This document shows, one piece after another, positions 41,137 through 49,337 of a stretch of 64,000 bases of DNA. How positions within the stretch are numbered: position 1 is the stretch's first letter; every line of letters begins with the position of its first letter. The translations under genes were made by a program, and so were the position numbers. Under the pieces are notes generated by a model that saw only the letters and a program-made list of their open reading frames with translations, did not search any database and was not told the DNA's origin. Origin of the DNA: JAQTNA01 sp043743785 (GTDB lineage: Bacteria > Pseudomonadota > Gammaproteobacteria > Burkholderiales > Rhodocyclaceae); assembly GCA_043743785.1 (NCBI GenBank), contig JAYTVW010000167.1, forward strand, positions 1-64,000, written 5' to 3'.

Positions 41137-42630
41137 ATGGCAGAACTTGAACAACTCAAGGACAGCGCGACCCCTGCGGTTGCAGAAATGGATGAATTCG
41201 CCTCCCTGCTGCAGCGGGAATTCAAGCCCCAATCCACCGAGGCGAAGGATGCGGTGCAGGATGCCGTGCGCACCCTGGCGGCCCAGGCCCTGGTCGGTAC
41301 CCAGTTGATTTCCGCGGATGCGGTGGACTCCATCCAGCGCATCATCGCCGCCATCGACAAGAAGCTCTCCGACCAGATCAACCTCATCCTGCATCACGAG
41401 GACTTCCAGAAACTGGAGTCCGCCTGGCGCGGCCTGCATTACCTGGTTAACAACACCGAGACGGACGAACAGTTGAAGATCCGCGTCTTCAACATCTCGA
41501 AGAACGATCTGTCCCGCACCCTCAAGACCTTCAAGGGCACCAAGTGGGATCAGAGTCCGCTCTTCAAGAAGATCTACGAGGCGGAATTTGGTCAATTGGG
41601 TGGTGAGCCCTATGGCTGCCTGGTGGGCGACTACTACTTCGATCAGAGTCCCAAGGACGTGGAACTCCTCGCCGAACTGGCGAAGAATGCGGCGGCGGCC
41701 CATGCCCCCTTCATCAGCGCCGCAGCGCCTGCCACGTTCCAGATGGATTCCTGGCAGGAACTGGCCAACCCGCGGGATCTGACCAAGATTTTCCAGACGC
41801 CCGAATATGCCGGTTGGCGCTCCCTGCGGGAATCGGACGACGCCCGTTACATCGGCTTGGCCATGCCCCGCTTCCTGGCCCGCACGCCTTATGGCGCCAA
41901 GAGCAATCCGGTGGAAGCCTTCGACTTCGAGGAAGAGACGGCCCTGGGCGAGCATGACCGCTATTGCTGGGCCAATGCGGCCTATGCCATGGCCACCAAC
42001 ATCAACCGCTCCTTCAAGCTCTACGGTTGGTGCTCGTCCATCCGCGGCGTGGAATCCGGCGGCGCGGTGGAAGGCTTGCCGACCCACACCTTCCCCTCCG
42101 ACGACGGCGGCGTGGACATGAAGTGCCCGACGGAAATCGCCATCAGTGACCGGCGCGAAGCGGAACTGGCGAAGAACGGCTTCATGCCCCTGGTGCATCG
42201 CAAGAACAGCGACGTGGCGGCCTTCATCGGCGCCCAGTCCCTGCACAAGCCGGCGGAATACGACGACCCGGATGCCACCTCCAATGCCAACCTGGGTGCC
42301 CGCCTGCCCTATCTGTTCGCCGTCTGCCGCTTTGCCCATTACCTCAAGTGCATGGTGCGGGACAAGGTGGGTTCCTTCAGTAGCGCACAGTCCATGGAGC
42401 GGGACCTGGACCGCTGGATACACCAATACGTGGATGGCGACCCGGAGAACTCCTCTGAAACCACCAAGGCCCAGAAGCCCCTGGCGGCCGCTGAAGTTGT
42501 CGTTGAAGAAGTGGATGGAAACCCGGGGTACTACACCTCGAAATTCTTCCTGCGTCCCCACTACCAACTGGAAGGCCTGTCCGTTTCCCTCCGCCTGGTA
42601 TCCAAGCTTCCCTCCGCCAAGGGTTCCTGA
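41137..42630 (+). CDS. tssC: T6SS sheath large subunit TssC
   Basis: 497 aa. Landmarks ESAWRGLHYLVNNTETD, YGCLVGDYYFDQSPKD, LAMPRFLARTPYG, and a C-terminal GNPGYYTSKFFLRPHYQLEG L. Forms the contractile sheath with TssB. Start MAELEQLKDS with GAAAAGGA upstream. 45 bp before hcp. Confidence 0.97.
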   Translation: MAELEQLKDSATPAVAEMDEFASLLQREFKPQSTEAKDAVQDAVRTLAAQALVGTQLISADAVDSIQRIIAAIDKKLSDQINLILHHEDFQKLESAWRGLHYLVNNTETDEQLKIRVFNISKNDLSRTLKTFKGTKWDQSPLFKKIYEAEFGQLGGEPYGCLVGDYYFDQSPKDVELLAELAKNAAAAHAPFISAAAPATFQMDSWQELANPRDLTKIFQTPEYAGWRSLRESDDARYIGLAMPRFLARTPYGAKSNPVEAFDFEEETALGEHDRYCWANAAYAMATNINRSFKLYGWCSSIRGVESGGAVEGLPTHTFPSDDGGVDMKCPTEIAISDRREAELAKNGFMPLVHRKNSDVAAFIGAQSLHKPAEYDDPDATSNANLGARLPYLFAVCRFAHYLKCMVRDKVGSFSSAQSMERDLDRWIHQYVDGDPENSSETTKAQKPLAAAEVVVEEVDGNPGYYTSKFFLRPHYQLEGLSVSLRLVSKLPSAKGS

Positions 42631-42675
42631 CTTGGGTGGTGTTTTAAACGTTTCTAAATAGATAAGGAGATTGCC

Positions 42676-43167
42676 ATGGCTGTAGACATGTTCCTCACAA
42701 TCGACAAAAAGATCACTGGCGAAACCCAGGACAAGGCGCAAAAGAGCGAAGGTTCAATCGACGTACTGGCCTGGAGTTGGGGCGCCAGCCAGAGCGGCAC
42801 GACCCACATGGGCAGCGGCGGTGGCGCCGGCAAGGCCAGCTTCCAGGACCTGAGCATCACCAAGTATCTCGACAAGGCTTCGGCCCCGCTCTTGATCGCC
42901 CTGGCCAAGGGTTCGCATATTGACAAGATGGTGCTGCTGGTCCGGAAAGCAGGGGAAGGCCAGCAGAAGTACCTCGAGATCACCATGAAAGAGGTTATCG
43001 TCTCGTCGATTTCCACTGGAGGCTCCGGTGGAGAGGACCGTTTGACTGAAAACGTCACCTTCAATTTTGCAGACGTAATCTTCGAGTACTTCATGCAAAA
43101 CGAGAAGGGCGTGACGGCGTCCGCCGGCAAGTTCGACTGGTCCATCAAGGGCAACGCTGCCAATTAA
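42676..43167 (+). CDS. hcp: T6SS inner-tube protein Hcp (TssD)
   Basis: 163 aa. Hcp family core: MAVDMFLTIDKKITGETQD, IDVLAWSWGASQSGT and a C-terminal VTFNFADVIFEYFMQNEKG. Hexamers stack into the secreted tube and may chaperone small effectors. AAGGAGATTGCC precedes the ATG. A strong hairpin follows the gene. Confidence 0.97.
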   Translation: MAVDMFLTIDKKITGETQDKAQKSEGSIDVLAWSWGASQSGTTHMGSGGGAGKASFQDLSITKYLDKASAPLLIALAKGSHIDKMVLLVRKAGEGQQKYLEITMKEVIVSSISTGGSGGEDRLTENVTFNFADVIFEYFMQNEKGVTASAGKFDWSIKGNAAN

Positions 43168-43195
43168 GGCACTTGCCCAGGGCAATTCCTGGCTC

Positions 43196-43221
43196 GGTTG
43201 CGGCGCCTCGGCGCCGCAACC
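43196..43221 (+). promoter_or_regulatory. Strong hairpin after hcp
   Basis: ggttgcggcgcc and ggcgccgcaacc are perfect inverted repeats of 12 bp with a 2-nt centre. There is no T-tract, so it is more likely an mRNA stabiliser or partial terminator that raises Hcp relative to the genes that follow. Confidence 0.65.
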
Positions 43222-43239
43222 ATTCAAGTGGTGAATTCC

Positions 43240-44031
43240 ATGTTGACCCTGACCACCCAGTTGCAGCAGGACCTGCAAGCCCTGCTTGACACGACCATGG
43301 CCCAGGTACGCAAAGAGCCGGCCAGACCGGATTTGCGCGTGCTGCTGTTCCAGATCTTCTGCATCAATGGCACTTGGGAAAGGGCACTGAACCAGCTCGC
43401 CACGGCAGCCCAGTTGGACAAGTCCACCGAGGAGATGGCACGGGCCTACCGTGAGGTGATCCGCTGTGAAGTGTTTCGCGGCATGGTCTTTTCCGGACAG
43501 AAAACCCCCCTGTTTGCCGGCGAACCTGAGCAATGGCTGGCGCGCCTGGCAGAAGCCCTGCGCCTGAATGCTCTCGCCCAGCCCGCAGAAGCTGCGGCCC
43601 TGCGCGCCGATGCGTTCGATGCCGCACCTGCCATCGCCGGCACCCTGGATGGACAGGCATTCGCCTGGATCGCCGATGCCGATCCGCGCATCGGCCCCGT
43701 GCTGGAAGCCGTGCTGAACGGCAAGTATTACTGGATTCCCTTTCACCGCCTCGCGCTCATCGAATTCGAGGCCCCGACCGACCTGCGGGACTTGGTGTGG
43801 TTGCCGGCAAAACTGACTTTCTCCACCGGCGGCGAACAAGTGGCCTTCGTGCCGACCCGTTATCCCGGCTCGGAATCGGCGGAAGATGTCATTCGCCTGG
43901 CCCGCCGCACGGAATGGCTGGATCTGGGCGCGGACACTTGGGCCGGTCTGGGCCAGCGCATGCTCGCCACCGACCAGGGAGAATTTTCGCTTCTGGACGT
44001 GCGGCGCATCGAACTGGCCTCAGTAGCCTAG
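43240..44031 (+). CDS. tagJ: TagJ/ImpE (HsiE-like) T6SS accessory protein
   Basis: 263 aa from MLTLTTQLQQDLQALL (ATG 43240; only a weak GTGG before it). ImpE family landmarks PDLRVLLFQIFCINGTWERALNQL, PLFAGEPEQWLARLAEAL and WIADADPRIGPVLEAVLNGK YYW. In Pseudomonas H1, TagJ binds the sheath subunit TssB and may assist ClpV-driven recycling. Position between hcp and tssE is the usual one for H1-type systems. Confidence 0.93.
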   Translation: MLTLTTQLQQDLQALLDTTMAQVRKEPARPDLRVLLFQIFCINGTWERALNQLATAAQLDKSTEEMARAYREVIRCEVFRGMVFSGQKTPLFAGEPEQWLARLAEALRLNALAQPAEAAALRADAFDAAPAIAGTLDGQAFAWIADADPRIGPVLEAVLNGKYYWIPFHRLALIEFEAPTDLRDLVWLPAKLTFSTGGEQVAFVPTRYPGSESAEDVIRLARRTEWLDLGADTWAGLGQRMLATDQGEFSLLDVRRIELASVA

Positions 44032-44050
44032 TGCCCGGAAGGGATAGTCC

Positions 44051-44560
44051 GTGGTAGAAGCCCTGCGCGACCGTCTCGTCCCCAGCCTGCTGGACCGGCT
44101 CACGGACAACAACCCGGAGAACAAGGCGGAGCTGCGTGATGCACGGGTTCTCAGCATTTCCCAATTGCGCAACTGCGTACTGCGAGACCTTGCCGCGCTC
44201 TTCAATGCCGTGCACCTCGAAGCCGCCGCGGACCTGGAACCCTACCCGGAAATCCGCCGCTCCACCCTGAATTACGGCCTGCCCTCCTTCTCCGGCAGTG
44301 TAGCCACCAGCATCAGCCTGAAGGATACGGAACGTTCCATCCGCCAGGCCATCATCGACTTCGAACCCCGCCTGATTCCAGACTCGGTCAGGGTCCGACT
44401 GGTGGATGAGCAGAAAGACCTGGACAAGCACAACGTGGTTTCCTTCCGCATTGAAGCCCAGTTGTACGCTCAACCGGCCCCGGTGGAACTGCTGCTGCAC
44501 ACTGACATGGACCTGGAAAGCGGCCAGTGCAAGGTAGCGGAAGCGGGAAGCAGTCGCTGA
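44051..44560 (+). CDS. tssE: T6SS baseplate protein TssE (gp25-like)
   Basis: 169 aa with GTG start. Phage T4 gp25-like: LRDRLVPSLLDRLTD, RNCVLRDLAALFNA, SVATSISLKDTERSIRQAII and YAQPAPVELLLHTDMDLE. Initiates sheath polymerisation at the baseplate. 19 bp after tagJ; the next 90 bp to tssF contain no gene. Confidence 0.95.
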   Translation: MVEALRDRLVPSLLDRLTDNNPENKAELRDARVLSISQLRNCVLRDLAALFNAVHLEAAADLEPYPEIRRSTLNYGLPSFSGSVATSISLKDTERSIRQAIIDFEPRLIPDSVRVRLVDEQKDLDKHNVVSFRIEAQLYAQPAPVELLLHTDMDLESGQCKVAEAGSSR

Positions 44561-44651
44561 AGCGCAACAGAAGATTCCCCCATGAACCTGCCCCTGGCTT
44601 TCGGCAAATACACCGCCAAGCCATGATGCCCAGACAGAGTGCCACGGTTCC

Positions 44652-46523
44652 ATGAATCCTCTTTTCTACAATTATTACAATCAGGAACTGACCCACATCC
44701 GGGAAACTGCGGCGGAGTTCGCCCGGGAGTTCCCGAAGATCGCCAACCGGCTGACCCTGGACGGCATCGAATGCTCGGATCCCTACGTCGAACGCCTGCT
44801 CGAAGGATTCGCCTTCCTGGCCGCCCGCATCCAGCTCAAGATGGACGCGGAATTTCCGAGCTTCACCCAGCATCTCACCGAGGTCGTCTTTCCGGATTAC
44901 CTGGCCCCGGTACCCGCCATGGCCATGGTGCGCTTTGATCCTGATTTCAACGAGGGGGCACTGGCCACCGGGTTTTCCGTGCCGCGAGGAACGGCGCTAC
45001 GGGGCCGACTGACGCCGGATGCCCAGACGGCACCGGAATTTCGCACGGCACACGACCTCACCCTGTGGCCCATCGAGATCGTCGAGGCCAAGGTGCTGGC
45101 GTATCCGCCGGATCTGCCGCGAGACCTGCCGGCGCCGGAGGGCATGAAGGGTGCCCTTAGATTGCGTCTGCGCCTCGCGGGCGACTTGACTTTCGACAAG
45201 TTGCCCCTGGACCAACTCACCTTCCACCTTGCCGGCGAGGAAAGCACCGCCGGTCGGCTCTACGAGCACCTGTTTTCCGCAAGCCTTGGCTGCGCGGTAT
45301 TGTCCACTGGTCGCCCCGTACGCAGCCACGGCTGGTTGGAGCCGGAAAACCTGGAACGGGTTGGCTTCAGTGATGACGAAGCCCTGTTGCCGCCGCCACG
45401 GCGCTCCTTCCGCGGCTACCGCCTGCTGCGGGAATATGCTGCCTTCCCTGCCCGCTACCTGTTCTTTCGGCTGACGGGGCTGCGCTCCGCCCTGTCGGCC
45501 TGTAAAGCCGGAGAAGTGGACCTGCTGATCCCCCTCAAACGGGTTGACAGTGCGCTGGAGAATTTGGTGGACACCAGCCATTTCAGCCTGAACACCACGC
45601 CGGCCGTCAACCTGTTTCCCAAGGCCGCCGACCGCATCCACCTGGGATCGCGCCAGGTGGAATACCACGTGCTGGCGGACCGCACCCGCCCCATGGATTT
45701 CGAAGTCTATTCCGTGGCTGGGGTGACGGGACACGGCTCGGGCCTCGGCGGGGAACGCCATTTCCACCCGCTCTACGCAACCCTGGATCAGGCCCCAGGC
45801 GGAGGGGAAGGTTTTTATTCGCTGCGCCGGGAGGCGCGCATTTACTCCGCCACCCAGAAACGGGTCGGCGCCCGCACCTCCTACATCGGTACGGAAGTGT
45901 TCATCAGCCTGGCGGATAACGGCCCCCAGGGCGGGGGCGTGGAACTCAAGCAACTCTCCGTGGAAACCCTGTGTTCCAACCGGGATCTCCCCATTCTCAT
46001 GCCCACGGGCCTGGCCAAGGGAGACTTCAGCGCCGACATCTCCCTGCCCGTAACCGCCATCCGCTGCCTGCGGGGACCCACCAAGCCGGTGCCGCCGGCT
46101 CTGGACGGTGAGGTGATCTGGAAACTGATCAACCATCTCTCGCTCAACTACCTGTCCTTGACCGACACCTCCCCCACCGAGGGCGCCCTGGCCCTGCGCC
46201 AGATGCTGGAGCTGTATGGCATCACGCCGGAGTCGGCCATGCGCAAGCAAATTGAGGGCATCCGGTCCGTAAAGGTCTCCCCCATTGTGCGGCGCATGCC
46301 CACCAAGGGACCGGTCACCGTGGGGCGGGGACTGGAAGTGGAACTGACCTGCGATGACCGCGCTTTCGAGGGCAGTTCGTCATTCGTGCTGGCTACCGTG
46401 CTGGAAGAGTTCTTTGCGCGACACGCCTCGATCAATGCCTTTACCGAAACCGTGCTGCATGTCAGCGGCCGCGGGGAGATCATGCGATGGAAGCCCAGAT
46501 TCGCGCAACGCCCGGTGCTCTAG
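44652..46523 (+). CDS. tssF: T6SS baseplate protein TssF
   Basis: 623 aa. Typical start MNPLFYNYYNQELTHIRETA AEFAREFPKIA. Landmarks RIQLKMDAEFPSFTQ and LSVETLCSNRDLP. TssF forms the baseplate wedge (2 TssF : 1 TssG : TssE). Its 3' end overlaps tssG by 37 nt. Confidence 0.97.
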   Translation: MNPLFYNYYNQELTHIRETAAEFAREFPKIANRLTLDGIECSDPYVERLLEGFAFLAARIQLKMDAEFPSFTQHLTEVVFPDYLAPVPAMAMVRFDPDFNEGALATGFSVPRGTALRGRLTPDAQTAPEFRTAHDLTLWPIEIVEAKVLAYPPDLPRDLPAPEGMKGALRLRLRLAGDLTFDKLPLDQLTFHLAGEESTAGRLYEHLFSASLGCAVLSTGRPVRSHGWLEPENLERVGFSDDEALLPPPRRSFRGYRLLREYAAFPARYLFFRLTGLRSALSACKAGEVDLLIPLKRVDSALENLVDTSHFSLNTTPAVNLFPKAADRIHLGSRQVEYHVLADRTRPMDFEVYSVAGVTGHGSGLGGERHFHPLYATLDQAPGGGEGFYSLRREARIYSATQKRVGARTSYIGTEVFISLADNGPQGGGVELKQLSVETLCSNRDLPILMPTGLAKGDFSADISLPVTAIRCLRGPTKPVPPALDGEVIWKLINHLSLNYLSLTDTSPTEGALALRQMLELYGITPESAMRKQIEGIRSVKVSPIVRRMPTKGPVTVGRGLEVELTCDDRAFEGSSSFVLATVLEEFFARHASINAFTETVLHVSGRGEIMRWKPRFAQRPVL

Positions 46524-47629
46524 CCGCCGTTGCCAAGCTGGCCGGATCGCCCTTCGGCCCGGCCTTCTTTGAGGCACTCGGCCGCCATGTGCTGGAGCGG
46601 CAGCGCGCCGATGCCGCAACGACACCGGCAGCACCGCCGGTAGACCCGCAGGCCGTGCTGAAAGCCATCGCCGATTCCCCGGAGAATTACGAACTATTTG
46701 CCGCCTTGCGCGCCATCGAGTGCGCCTTCCGCGATATGCCGCGACTCGGCAAGGCCAAGCGGCCACGGGACGAACCCATTCGCATTGGACAAATACCCGC
46801 CCTCGCCTTCCCGGCCAGCGCACTGGCGAGCCTGGAGCCCGCCACCAACGAACACCCGCCGCGCTTGATGCAGAATGTGCTTGGGCTCTTCGGTTCCAAC
46901 GGCGCCCTGCCCCTGCACCTCACGGAATTCGCCTTCGAACGCAAGCAGTACGAAAAGGATGAAACCTTCGCCCGTTTCGTGGACATCTTCCATCACCGCA
47001 TGCTGTCCCTGTTCTACCGCGCCTGGGCTGACAATCAGCCGGCGGTAAGTCTGGATCGACCGGAGAAGGACACCTTCGGAAACTATGTGGCGACCCTGTG
47101 CGGGCTGGGCATGCCGTCCCTGCGCAAGCGGGATTCGGTGGACGATTTCACCAAGCTGGCCCATGCCGGCATCTTCGGCCGCAGCGTCAAGTGCGCGGAA
47201 GGCCTGCAGATTGTATTGGCCAATCATTTCCGGGTGCCGGTGAAACTCGAACAATGGCTGGGCCACTGGTTGCCCATCCCGGAATCGGAACGCACCCGCC
47301 TGGGCAAGCGGCGGGGATTTGCCACGCTGGGGGAAGACGCTGTCCTCGGCGAAAAGGTCTGGGATTGCCAGAGCAAGTTTCGCCTCATCCTGGGGCCTTT
47401 GTCCCTGGCGGACTACCAACGCTTCCTGCCCAATGGGCCGGGTTACGGCAAGCTGCGGGATCTGGTCAAGCTTTATATAGGTCTTGAACTGGATTGGGAT
47501 TTGCAACTGGTGCTGAAGAAGGAACAAGTCCCGGTTACCCGTCTCGGGGGAGACGCGGCATTGGGATGGACATCCTGGCTTGGCGTGAGACTGGCGCAGA
47601 GGGATGCCGAAGAATTGGTACTGGGATGA
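46487..47629 (+). CDS. tssG: T6SS baseplate protein TssG
   Basis: 380 aa starting inside the end of tssF (ATG 46487). Landmarks FELFAALRAIECAFRDMPRL (family 'F..LRxIE'), NVLGLFGSNGALPLHLTEFA, FHHRMLSLFYRAWA and GYGKLRDLVKLYIGLELDWD. Completes the baseplate wedge with TssF. Overlap implies translational coupling. The cyclase-like gene follows after 21 bp. Confidence 0.96.
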   Translation: MEAQIRATPGALAAVAKLAGSPFGPAFFEALGRHVLERQRADAATTPAAPPVDPQAVLKAIADSPENYELFAALRAIECAFRDMPRLGKAKRPRDEPIRIGQIPALAFPASALASLEPATNEHPPRLMQNVLGLFGSNGALPLHLTEFAFERKQYEKDETFARFVDIFHHRMLSLFYRAWADNQPAVSLDRPEKDTFGNYVATLCGLGMPSLRKRDSVDDFTKLAHAGIFGRSVKCAEGLQIVLANHFRVPVKLEQWLGHWLPIPESERTRLGKRRGFATLGEDAVLGEKVWDCQSKFRLILGPLSLADYQRFLPNGPGYGKLRDLVKLYIGLELDWDLQLVLKKEQVPVTRLGGDAALGWTSWLGVRLAQRDAEELVLG

Positions 47630-47650
47630 ACTTGCTTAAAGTGGAAAATC

Positions 47651-48625
47651 ATGGACATCAATAATCATTTCTTGTTTGCCAAACACGCTCCCGCAGAGAA
47701 CAGCAAAGGCCGCCAGGGCTACAACAAGGACTGGCAGGCCGAACAACGGCACAAGCGCGTTATTGATGGCCATCGCCGGGCCACCGTTGGCCGAAAACTG
47801 CTACCACTGGATTTTCGTAGCGCCAAAGGTATCCGTCCCCAGGACTGCTTCGCTTTTCAGTCTGCCGCCGAAAGTTTTCATGTTTACGTGCTGGTCCGGT
47901 CTACTAACCAGGAGTCCTTGAAATACATCGGCCAGAAGGGCTATGCACCCAAGGCCATCGACTGCAAGCCCAAAACCGCCGAAAAGGATTTCACGGCCCA
48001 GGGCAACAAGATCATGACCAAGGCGGCCGGACTGGTAGTCAATCCATTCATCGCGGGGCTCGAAGCCTTCAAGAGTTCGGACAAATTCACTAAAGCCAAG
48101 GAAGAATGGCGCCATTTCCAGCAATGCTGGTACCCCGCCGAATTGGAGAACCAGGTATTTTCCCGGCGAGGCAAGGACAAGGGATTCTATGCAGTGGACA
48201 GCTTTAAAGGCAGCGACAAATATGGCTGCCTCATGGTCAGTGCGCAGAACATCCCCACCCACTTTGACCGATTCAACTTGTCCTTGCCGGAGTGCCAGGA
48301 GTGGAAAAATCGGCACATGAGCTACATCCACGGGGACTACGATCTATACGCCTGTATCGACCCGGATGACCCCAACGCACCGCCGACCAAGACAACTATC
48401 TTCAACGTCACGAACTACCAAAGCAAGGATGTGGATAACATCAAGATGTTCGTAAACGGCTGGATCGGCGCTGATGTGATCCAGCATGGGGAGCAGTTTC
48501 ATCTTTTTCACCAAGACGACACGGTTTACGCTTTCGCCCCGGCGGGCGGCATGTTCATCCTCGACAACGGAAAGTCCAGAACCCTGGCGGATTTGTTCAA
48601 GATGGTTTTGGGGGTCGATGCCTGA
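47651..48625 (+). CDS. Predicted T6SS effector: EF/CyaA/ExoY-like nucleotidyl cyclase
   Basis: 324 aa, no signal peptide or transmembrane helix. Against anthrax edema factor (recalled), the order of catalytic parts is kept: (1) HVYVLVRSTNQESLKYI then GYAPKAIDCKPKTA, matching edema factor's ...GVATKGLNVHGKSSD, with K101 and K108 at the spacing of K346 and K353, followed by AAGLVVNPF (edema factor AGYIPFD); (2) HGDYDLYACIDP, with D229 and D231 as the metal-binding DxD (edema factor DYDLFALAP); (3) GADVIQHGEQ (H279), then DDTVYAFAPAGGMFILDN (edema factor DVVNHGTEQ...IINPEGEFIL). The position of edema factor H351 is Lys106, and the Asn after HGxEQ is not obvious. It lies 21 bp after tssG, and its base composition looks less GC-rich than its neighbours. 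A cytoplasmic, possibly eukaryotic-activated cAMP/cGMP-type toxin is inferred. It could be inactive or activator-dependent. Confidence 0.7.
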   Translation: MDINNHFLFAKHAPAENSKGRQGYNKDWQAEQRHKRVIDGHRRATVGRKLLPLDFRSAKGIRPQDCFAFQSAAESFHVYVLVRSTNQESLKYIGQKGYAPKAIDCKPKTAEKDFTAQGNKIMTKAAGLVVNPFIAGLEAFKSSDKFTKAKEEWRHFQQCWYPAELENQVFSRRGKDKGFYAVDSFKGSDKYGCLMVSAQNIPTHFDRFNLSLPECQEWKNRHMSYIHGDYDLYACIDPDDPNAPPTKTTIFNVTNYQSKDVDNIKMFVNGWIGADVIQHGEQFHLFHQDDTVYAFAPAGGMFILDNGKSRTLADLFKMVLGVDA

Positions 48626-48763
48626 CATGGCAACAAAAACACAGTCTCCTTAGCCAGGACTGATCAGTCTGGTGCGGCACGCGCCAGGAAAGAAGCAATG
48701 CGTCGGATCGGGATTTCGACTGACGCACCCCGTAATATGCATTTCCGTGTATCGGAGGAAACA

Positions 48764-49213
48764 ATGGCTTGGGCAATTCTCGTTGAAAGCATTCATGCGG
48801 TAAGCGGCAGCAGCCGACAGGAGGTGGAATCCCTCATTGATGACGTGGAGGCCTCCCTGGCTCGTACAAGGAACAACATCCGCCAGAAAATCGGGGCGGC
48901 CCTCTCTTCTGCCCGCAACGACGCAGAGGGGGCCGACGCCATTGCGCAGATATCGGCTGACAGGTCCTTCAACCGCGACGCGGTCCGGCTCGTCACCTCC
49001 TTCGCCGCCACCATCTGGGGAGCGGGCATTGTGAGCGCCGGACTGAATGCCACCGGGGCCGTGGTCGCCGTCGGACTGGGTGTGGAACTCGCCCCCATCA
49101 TCGCCATCCTTCTGGGCCTGCTCATCATGTTCTACTGCGGAAGCTATGCCTTCGGGGTCATACGGGAATTGCTGGGCCGGCTATCCACCGCAAGTTCCGC
49201 CCTGGAGCAGTAA
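48764..49213 (+). CDS. Membrane protein next to the cyclase-like gene
   Basis: 149 aa from MAWAILVESIHAVSGSS, chosen for GGAGGAAACA just upstream (a longer frame from 48698 lacks one). The N-terminal 70 residues are helical and charged. Two Gly/Ala-rich hydrophobic segments follow (about 76-104 and 108-133) with a short polar turn. A 12-bp palindrome gactgatcagtc (48658-48669) lies before it. No known family. It could be a partner or immunity factor of the upstream gene, or a pore-like protein; neither is shown. It lies between tssG and tssH, where no core gene belongs. Confidence 0.6.
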   Translation: MAWAILVESIHAVSGSSRQEVESLIDDVEASLARTRNNIRQKIGAALSSARNDAEGADAIAQISADRSFNRDAVRLVTSFAATIWGAGIVSAGLNATGAVVAVGLGVELAPIIAILLGLLIMFYCGSYAFGVIRELLGRLSTASSALEQ

Positions 49214-49337
49214 CAGACCCCAGAGCATTTTCCCGCTCGTAAATTAGGCCAGGAAACGGCACAATTCATCACCCGGTCATCATCGGCAGCAGGCAAACGC
49301 AAGCACACGGCATCAATACTCACAAGGGAGAAGAAAG

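Noticed and set aside
40279..42741. 820-codon minus-strand ORF
   Set aside because: Spans tssB, a repeat element and tssC on the opposite strand; no recognisable domain, so a shadow.
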